A DNA stretch of 11,489 nt from Oscillospiraceae bacterium (GTDB lineage: Bacteria > Bacillota > Clostridia > Oscillospirales > Acutalibacteraceae): positions 1 through 11,489 of the forward strand of contig SVOX01000038.1 in NCBI GenBank assembly GCA_015066165.1, in the 5' to 3' direction. The notes under the pieces are model-generated. The model did not search any database and was not told the DNA's origin. It worked only from the letters and a program-made list of their open reading frames with translations. This document shows positions 6,426-11,489 of the stretch, piece after piece (within the stretch, counting starts at the first letter, position 1; every line of letters begins with the position of its first letter). The position numbers and the translations under genes were made by a program.

Positions 6426-7715
6426 ATGAAATTTTGCGCAGGTGGTGACCTTGTAATTCAGGCAAATTTGCCCGACGTTCACAAAGGTACGGATGAATTA
6501 AGAGAATTTATAACTAAAGCAGATGCCAGAATAGTAAATTTGGAAGTGCCGATAGTTGAAAAAAATTGTTGTGGCTCAACTTTTAGCGGCGGACCACCTC
6601 TTTGCACAAAACCGTATGCTGTCGATATTATGCGTCGTTATGGTTTTAACGCTTGCGGTTGTGCTAATAACCACACTTTTGATTACGGTCTTGGCGGACT
6701 CTATCAAACAATGGATATTCTTGACCGTGAGAATTTTCTTCGTGCCGGTATTGGCAGAAGTTTAGACGAAGCAACAGCCCCTGCTACCATTCCAACAAGC
6801 AAGGGAAACGTGGCTTACATTGCGGTATATACAAGTTATTGGGAAAACGATTCAATGAGAGCCGGTTACGCTCACGGCGATATTCCTGCTCGACCGGGTG
6901 TAAATGCACTTCGCAGAACTGATGAATGTTTAGTAACACCTGAAGAAATGGAATTTGTAAAAGATTTGGCATATCGTACTTTAGTTAATGCTGAAGAAGA
7001 TATGGAAGAAGCATTGGGTTACGGTAGAAAATATGACGGCACTTTCACTTTTGGTACTGTTAAATTCCGTGAAAGCGACCACACAGGAAGATTTTCCCGC
7101 CCTAATGAGACCGATACAAAACGTATTGAACGTGAAATTAAAAACGCTAAAATGTGCCATGAATATTGTGTGGTATCTATGCACTCACATCAGTTCCGTG
7201 GACGGCTTGAACACGAAACCGATTATTTTCAAGAAGAATTTGCGCATCGCTGTATAGATGCGGGTGCAGATGCTTTTGTGGGCACAGGTACTCACATGCC
7301 AAAGGCAATTGAAATATATAAAGGCAAACCGATTTTCTATTGTTTGGGTAATTTTATTTTTCAAGGGCTTTACGTTAACCGCTTGACTTCTGATTTCATC
7401 GAGGGACTTGGTTATCCTACCGATATGACTGCCCAAGAAGTTTTTGACCGTCAACACAGGGAAGCCAGTCACAGTATGGAAGATTTCCCGATTTATTATA
7501 TGGGTATAGTTCCACGCTGGGAAATGGAAAACGGCAAAGTTATAAAAATTGAACTTTTACCTATAGAAATGGGTATGAACGAACCTTTAGGACTTAAAGG
7601 TTTTCCAAGTCCAATGGAGCCGGAAAAACTTATGGAGCATATGCAAATGGTATGCGAACCGTACGGCACAAAACTTAAAATAAACGGCGACGTTATTGAA
7701 GTTGTGTTAGATTAA
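6426..7715 (+). CDS. CapA-family metallophosphatase-like protein (soluble)
   Basis: This 429-residue protein belongs to the CapA/PGA_cap branch of the metallophosphoesterase fold, named after poly-gamma-glutamate capsule synthesis. Expected motifs appear in order: GGDL (Asp8), NLEVP (38-42), CANNHTFDYG (79-88; Asn82, His83), VVSMHSHQF (His253), GTGTHMPKAIEIYKGKPIFY (His290) and CLGNFIF. The usual family forms are ANNHxxDxG, VxxHWG and the His before the PxxxEIY stretch. The spacer at about 165-240, rich in charged residues, is longer than I expect. No signal peptide or membrane helix is visible, unlike Bacillus PgsA/CapA, and about a dozen cysteines also suggest a cytoplasmic protein. Capsule genes pgsB and pgsC are absent nearby. 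GGAGG (6414-6418) precedes the ATG by seven bases. The real substrate is unknown. Confidence 0.88.
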   Translation: MKFCAGGDLVIQANLPDVHKGTDELREFITKADARIVNLEVPIVEKNCCGSTFSGGPPLCTKPYAVDIMRRYGFNACGCANNHTFDYGLGGLYQTMDILDRENFLRAGIGRSLDEATAPATIPTSKGNVAYIAVYTSYWENDSMRAGYAHGDIPARPGVNALRRTDECLVTPEEMEFVKDLAYRTLVNAEEDMEEALGYGRKYDGTFTFGTVKFRESDHTGRFSRPNETDTKRIEREIKNAKMCHEYCVVSMHSHQFRGRLEHETDYFQEEFAHRCIDAGADAFVGTGTHMPKAIEIYKGKPIFYCLGNFIFQGLYVNRLTSDFIEGLGYPTDMTAQEVFDRQHREASHSMEDFPIYYMGIVPRWEMENGKVIKIELLPIEMGMNEPLGLKGFPSPMEPEKLMEHMQMVCEPYGTKLKINGDVIEVVLD

Positions 7716-7720
7716 AATTA

Positions 7721-7752
7721 AATGAGAAGGTTAAAATGCCTTCTCATTTTTT
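7721..7752 (+). terminator. Rho-independent terminator after the CapA-like gene
   Basis: AATGAGAAGG (7721-7730) pairs perfectly with CCTTCTCATT (7739-7748) around an eight-base loop, and the sequence continues in a T-run (TTTTTT, 7747-7752). It begins five bases after the stop codon. Confidence 0.93.
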
Positions 7753-7757
7753 ATTTC

Positions 7758-7786
7758 TTGAAAAGAGAGTAATGTTGTGTTAAAAT
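7758..7786 (+). promoter_or_regulatory. Predicted promoter (extended -10) of the DUF5067-like gene
   Basis: TTGAAA (7758-7763) and TAAAAT (7781-7786) are 17 bases apart, and TG at 7778-7779 gives the extended -10 form TGnTAAAAT. The start codon is 32 bases downstream. It begins just after the preceding terminator, so the small gene has its own transcription unit. Confidence 0.65.
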
Positions 7787-7818
7787 AAAAATGTAAATTA
7801 ATAAAAGAGGTGTAACTT

Positions 7819-8274
7819 ATGAAAAAAAGATACATAGTATTAATTGTTATTGCTGCTGTATTGATTACATTTTTACCGTTTACTTTAATTTTTGGCGCTG
7901 TTGTTTATGATGGCTTTACTTCCGGTCAATCCAACGTAGAAATAGAAAGTTATCGCCTTTGTCAAGATAAAGACGGAAAAGATGTAATAATTGTAAAATA
8001 TTTGCTTGAAAATGAAGGAAAAGAACCGACTGCATTGACATACGAGGCAGACATTTACGTTTATCAAAACGGGGTACAACTCAATGAAGCATTTGAGTTG
8101 CCTAAAAAGTGCGATTACGACTCGGAAGACCAATATAAAAACATTAAAGGCGGAAAAGAATATTTTGTTGAAATAGCATATATGTTGGAAAATACCGAAG
8201 AAGACGTTGATGTTGAACTTCATGATTACAGTTTCTTTGATAAGGATAAAGAAAAAACATTTAAGTTGAAATAA
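7819..8274 (+). CDS. Membrane-anchored DUF5067-like protein
   Basis: This is a 151-residue protein of unknown function. Residues 5-30 form one strong hydrophobic segment after a KKR start, giving an uncleaved anchor or a signal peptide; there is no lipobox cysteine. The exported part (about 38-151) is a beta-rich domain reading VIIVKYLLENEGKEPTAL (57-74), then YVYQNGVQLNEAF, a dipeptide-rich polar stretch, KGGKEYFVEIAYML and a final VDVELHDYSFF. This order matches my memory of the DUF5067 domain of Firmicutes, an immunoglobulin-like fold also related to DUF4352. Two cysteines, 48 and 98, could form a disulfide. The gene has GAGGTG at 7807-7812, its own promoter and its own terminator. Function and ligand are unknown, and neighbours give no clear clue. 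Confidence 0.8.
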   Translation: MKKRYIVLIVIAAVLITFLPFTLIFGAVVYDGFTSGQSNVEIESYRLCQDKDGKDVIIVKYLLENEGKEPTALTYEADIYVYQNGVQLNEAFELPKKCDYDSEDQYKNIKGGKEYFVEIAYMLENTEEDVDVELHDYSFFDKDKEKTFKLK

Positions 8275-8294
8275 AAAATTCTTTAATCAAACAA

Positions 8295-8345
8295 AAAATC
8301 TCTCAATTAGTTCATTAGAGCCAATTGAGAGATTTTCTTTTTTTA
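8295..8345. terminator. Bidirectional terminator between the DUF5067-like gene and aspS
   Basis: A perfect 14-bp stem (8295-8308 with 8323-8336; AAAATCTCTCAATT and its complement) has a 14-base loop. On the + strand it is followed by TTTT, C and a T-rich run; on the - strand by TTTTGTTTGATT. It therefore can end both the + strand small gene and the - strand hisS-aspS transcript. Confidence 0.9.
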
Positions 8346-8352
8346 TTTTTCC

Positions 8353-8390
8353 AATAGCAAACAACTTATTTGGAAATAAATTTTGCTATT
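8353..8390. other. Second inverted repeat across the aspS stop codon
   Basis: AATAGCAAA (8353-8361) pairs with TTTGCTATT (8382-8390), and TTATTT/AAATAA (8366-8371/8374-8379) forms an inner pairing. The right arm includes the aspS stop codon (TAG, 8386-8388 on the - strand). No T-run follows on the - strand, so it is probably a 3'-end stabilising structure rather than the terminator. Confidence 0.45.
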
Positions 8391-10170
8391 CTTTTTCTTC
8401 TATTATAGAAATTGCAAGGTCAGATAATTGAACGTTATCAACAAGTGACGGAGCACCTGACATAAGTTCGCTTGAGTTTGAAACTTTTGGAAATGCAATA
8501 ATATCACGCAAACTATCGCAACCTGCCATAATCATACAAAGGCGGTCAAGACCAATACCCATACCACCGTGTGGCGGTGCGCCAAAACGGAATGCGTCGG
8601 TAAGGAAACCAAATTTTTCGTGGGCTTCCTCGTCTGAAAGACCTAAAGCAGAGAACATTTTTGCCTGCAGTTCAGGGTCGGTAATTCTAATAGAACCGCT
8701 TGAAAGTTCAACACCGTTAAGCACCAAGTCGTATGCTTTGGCAAAAACTTTTTCGGGGTTTGTGTCAAGATATTTAATACATTCATCTAACGGAGAAGTG
8801 AACGGGTGGTGCATAGCATCCCAATTTCCTGTTTCTTCGTTGTATTCAAAGAACGGGAATTCTACTATCCAAAGGAAGTTGAAAGTATTGGGGATAATCT
8901 GAAGACGCTTTGCAACTGTTAAACGAAGGGAACCAAGCACCGAAAGACAAGTGTTTTTACGGTCGGCTATAATAAGCACAACGTCGCCCTTTTCGGCGCC
9001 GACACGGGTGAGAATTGCGTTCATTTCATCTTCTGTCATAAACTTTGAGAAAGAACAGGTTGGTGTATCTTCTACCCAACGGATAAAGGCAAGTCCACGT
9101 GCACCAATGCCTTTTGCTTCTTCGGTGAGTTTGTCAATTTCTTTACGGGTGTAAATACTTGCCGCATTTTTTGCATTAATTGCTCTTACAGTTCCGCCGG
9201 ATTTTACAGTATCTGCAAATACGCCGAAACCACAGTTTTCCACAATATCCGATAAATCGGTAATTTTCATATCAAAGCGGGTGTCGGGTTTGTCTGAACC
9301 GTAGTTTTCCATTGCCTCGGTATAAGTTAGACGTGGCATAGGAGTTGGGATATCCACACCTAAAACGTCTTTAAACAAGCGTTTCATATAACCTTCAATA
9401 AGCGATAAAACGTCTTCCATTTCTACAAATGACATTTCAAGGTCGATTTGTGTAAATTCGGGTTGACGGTCGGCACGAAGGTCTTCGTCACGGTAGCAAC
9501 GTGCAATTTGCATATAACGGTCAAAGCCCGAAAGCATTAGAAGTTGCTTATAAAGTTGGGGAGACTGCGGAAGCGCAAAGAAACTACCCTTATGAATACG
9601 TGAAGGTACAAGATAGTCACGTGCACCTTCAGGTGTGGATTTGATAAGGGTTGGGGTTTCAATTTCAACAAAGCCGTTTTCGTCAAAATAGTCACGTGTT
9701 ACTTTTGTTACCTTGTGGCGCATCATAATATTGTTTTGAAGTGTTGGACGGCGCAAATCAAGGTAGCGGTATTTAAGGCGAAGTTCTTCATTTGCCTTTG
9801 TATCGTTAAGAATTTCAAAAGGCGGAGTTTCACTCTTGCCCAAAATCTTAAGGTCTTTAACTTCAATTTCAATATCGCCTGTTGGTATTTCTTTGTTTAT
9901 GGAAGAACGCATACGAACAGTACCTTCTGCCATAACAACAAATTCACTGCGAAGCGAGAATGCCTTTTCAAATACCGATTTTTCGGTTGTGTCATCAAAT
10001 GCTAACTGAACAATACCTGTTCTGTCACGAAGGTCGGCAAAAATCAAACCGCCCAAGTCACGTTGGCGTTGTATCCAACCGCATACAATAACGTTTTGAC
10101 CAATATTTTCTTGTCGGAGCGTACCGCAGTAGTGGGTACGTTTAAGTCCGTTCATTCTATCGAGTTTCAC
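8386..10170 (-). CDS. aspS: Aspartyl-tRNA synthetase
   Basis: This class IIb synthetase charges tRNA-Asp with aspartate in the cytoplasm. The 594 residues are standard for bacterial AspRS. Domains in order: an OB-fold anticodon-binding domain (about 15-115) with GWIQRQRDLGGLIF (31-44); the catalytic core with PEGARDYLVPSR (180-191) and QSPQ (202-205); motif 2, ARCYRDEDLRADRQPEFTQ (223-241); the bacterial GAD insertion (about 285-420); and motif 3, GIGLDRLCMI (538-547). I choose the GTG at 10170, which has AAGGAGA (10179-10185) eight bases upstream. The next ATG, at 10155, is too far from it. It follows hisS by 13 bases and its ribosome binding site overlaps the hisS stop, so the two are likely translationally coupled. 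Confidence 0.98.
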   Translation of the reverse strand: MKLDRMNGLKRTHYCGTLRQENIGQNVIVCGWIQRQRDLGGLIFADLRDRTGIVQLAFDDTTEKSVFEKAFSLRSEFVVMAEGTVRMRSSINKEIPTGDIEIEVKDLKILGKSETPPFEILNDTKANEELRLKYRYLDLRRPTLQNNIMMRHKVTKVTRDYFDENGFVEIETPTLIKSTPEGARDYLVPSRIHKGSFFALPQSPQLYKQLLMLSGFDRYMQIARCYRDEDLRADRQPEFTQIDLEMSFVEMEDVLSLIEGYMKRLFKDVLGVDIPTPMPRLTYTEAMENYGSDKPDTRFDMKITDLSDIVENCGFGVFADTVKSGGTVRAINAKNAASIYTRKEIDKLTEEAKGIGARGLAFIRWVEDTPTCSFSKFMTEDEMNAILTRVGAEKGDVVLIIADRKNTCLSVLGSLRLTVAKRLQIIPNTFNFLWIVEFPFFEYNEETGNWDAMHHPFTSPLDECIKYLDTNPEKVFAKAYDLVLNGVELSSGSIRITDPELQAKMFSALGLSDEEAHEKFGFLTDAFRFGAPPHGGMGIGLDRLCMIMAGCDSLRDIIAFPKVSNSSELMSGAPSLVDNVQLSDLAISIIEEKE

Positions 10171-10183
10171 TGTGTGGTTCTCC

Positions 10184-11489
10184 TTAATCTAAAATGGAAT
10201 CTGCAAGATTTTCAAGTGCGCTTGTGTTAAGTGCTTTGAAAAGTTGTTCTGAAAGGGTGTTGAGATTTACTTGAGTAACTTCACCCGAATTCATATTTTT
10301 AAGCGCCGCTTTACCTTCGTTCAATTCGTTATCGCCTAAAACAAGAGTAAAAGTAGCACCAATTTTATCGGCATATTTCATTTGGGCTTTAAGACCACGT
10401 TCGCAAATATCGGTTTGAACTTTAAAACCGTCTGCACGAAGCAAGTTGCAAAGTTCGGTGGCTTTAAGCGAAGCGTCTTTTCCCATAACCGAAATATAAA
10501 GATCGCAGTTTGTTGTCTTTGGAAGTTGCGTGTTTTGGCTTTCAAGCACCATCATAAGACGTTCAATACCCATTGCAAAACCAAGCGAAGCAGTGCTTTG
10601 ACCGCCCATTTGTGCGATAAGTCCGTCATAACGTCCACCACCGCAAACGGTACTTTGGGCACCTATATCACCCGATACAAACTCAAAAACAGTGCGGGTA
10701 TAATAGTCAAGTCCACGAACAATATGCGGATTTACGGTGTATTTAATACCTGCGGCGTCGAGATGGGTTTTAACTTCTTTAAAATGTGTTTCACATTCTT
10801 CGCAAAGGTAGTCAATAACAACCGGTGCGTTTTTTGCAATATCTTTACAAACGGGGGATTTGCAGTCAAGAATTCGCATTGGGTTGCGTTCGAGGCGGTC
10901 TTTACAAGTGGCGCAAAGATTTTGGATATTGGCTTTAAAATATTCTTTTAAAGCGGCTTGATAATTTTTGCGACATTCGGGACAGCCAATAGAGTTAATT
11001 TCCAAAGAGATTTTCTCAATGCCAATATTATCAAGCACCTGTTTTGCAAGGGCAATCACTTCGGCATCGGCGTTGGGGCTTTTGGCGCCAACACATTCAA
11101 CACCAAATTGATGGAACTCACGAAGGCGACCTGCTTGGGGCTTTTCGTAACGGTAGCAACCGCCCACGTAACAAACTTTTAAAGGCAAGGGACCGTTAGT
11201 GAGCCCGTTTTCAAGCACCGAGCGAATAACACCTGCTGTAAGTTCGGGGCGAAGTGTTATTGAACGACCACCCTTATCGTCAAAAGTGTACATTTCTTTT
11301 TGAACAACATCGGTAGTGTCGCCAACACTTCTTTTAAAAACTTCGGTATGTTCAAAAACAGGAACACGAATTTCTGAAAAGCCAAAAAGACGTGCTGTTT
11401 CAAGCATTTTATTTTCCACAAACTGCCATTTATAACTGTCAGTCGGGAGTATATCGTTAGTGCCTTTTACGGCACGGTTGATTTCAGCC
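10184..11489 (-). CDS. hisS: Histidyl-tRNA synthetase (5' end outside the window)
   Basis: This class IIa synthetase charges tRNA-His. 434 residues are visible and the frame stays open to the right edge, beginning AEINRAVKGTNDILP, a conserved HisRS N-terminus, so only the start codon and perhaps a few residues are missing. Motif 2 is CYRYEKPQAGRLREFHQFG (about 111-129 of the visible part), the His-specific motif is GLDYYTRTVFEF (259-270), and motif 3 is GFAMGIERL (303-311). A C-terminal anticodon-binding domain follows, from about residue 330. The insertion domain carries three CxxC pairs (169/172, 192/195, 229/232) plus Cys209 and Cys214, suggesting structural zinc sites. A GTG at 11419 is an internal codon, not the start. 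It is the upstream gene of the hisS-aspS operon; any leader or T-box would lie beyond this window. Confidence 0.97.
   Translation of the reverse strand, partial: AEINRAVKGTNDILPTDSYKWQFVENKMLETARLFGFSEIRVPVFEHTEVFKRSVGDTTDVVQKEMYTFDDKGGRSITLRPELTAGVIRSVLENGLTNGPLPLKVCYVGGCYRYEKPQAGRLREFHQFGVECVGAKSPNADAEVIALAKQVLDNIGIEKISLEINSIGCPECRKNYQAALKEYFKANIQNLCATCKDRLERNPMRILDCKSPVCKDIAKNAPVVIDYLCEECETHFKEVKTHLDAAGIKYTVNPHIVRGLDYYTRTVFEFVSGDIGAQSTVCGGGRYDGLIAQMGGQSTASLGFAMGIERLMMVLESQNTQLPKTTNCDLYISVMGKDASLKATELCNLLRADGFKVQTDICERGLKAQMKYADKIGATFTLVLGDNELNEGKAALKNMNSGEVTQVNLNTLSEQLFKALNTSALENLADSILD

Noticed and set aside
7885..8223. 112-codon open frame antisense to the DUF5067-like gene
   Set aside because: Rich in Phe, Ile and Cys as expected from the complement of an AT-rich gene, with no ribosome binding site; the + strand gene has clear promoter, start and domain pattern.
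10382..10951. Open frame of 189 codons on the + strand opposite hisS
   Set aside because: It lies wholly antisense to a conserved synthetase, has low-complexity Phe/Asn/Lys composition typical of reverse-strand reading, and no ribosome binding site or known domain.
1..11489. CRISPR arrays, insertion sequences, toxin-antitoxin pairs, prophage genes
   Set aside because: I saw no regularly spaced repeats, transposase motifs, terminal inverted repeats or small paired genes; all inverted repeats found fit terminators, leaders or a possible operator.

Overview
The window looks like chromosomal DNA from a low-GC Gram-positive bacterium of the class Clostridia, probably a gut Oscillospiraceae/Ruminococcaceae-type organism. 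This rests on protein resemblance (a four-cysteine L33, Firmicutes-style HisRS and AspRS, a DUF5067-like protein), on AT-rich spacers with strong GGAGG ribosome binding sites, and on the gene order rpmG-secE-nusG-rplK-rplA and hisS-aspS. It is a taxonomic inference, not a proof.

Region 1 (1-2823, + strand) is a transcription/translation operon: ribosomal protein L33, an unusually large SecE, NusG, L11 and L1, closed by a 12-bp-stem terminator. rplK and rplA are each preceded by a short RNA element with the same core (GTGGGAGG ... CCAC, then the Shine-Dalgarno). This core resembles the L1-binding arm of 23S rRNA, so L1 probably represses both genes. The usual next genes, rplJ and rplL, are not here.

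Region 2 (2822-8336) is an accessory block of single-gene units. An AraC-family regulator (- strand) is divergent from a cytoplasmic family GH31 alpha-glycosidase and shares a 109-bp promoter region with it. Then come a soluble CapA-like metallophosphatase with its own promoter and terminator, and a small membrane-anchored DUF5067-like protein with an extended -10 promoter and its own terminator. The regulator very likely controls the glycosidase; there is no direct evidence linking the other two genes to sugar use.

Region 3 (8386-11489, - strand) is the hisS-aspS tRNA synthetase operon, read towards region 2. The genes are 13 nt apart and the aspS ribosome binding site overlaps the hisS stop codon. 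hisS runs off the right edge and lacks only its extreme N-terminus.

I found no tRNA, rRNA, CRISPR, insertion sequence or phage gene. Most of the window is ordinary. The points worth following are the SecE with an extra four-helix N-terminal module, the paired L1-type leaders, the missing rplJL, and the orphan AraC/GH31 and CapA units.
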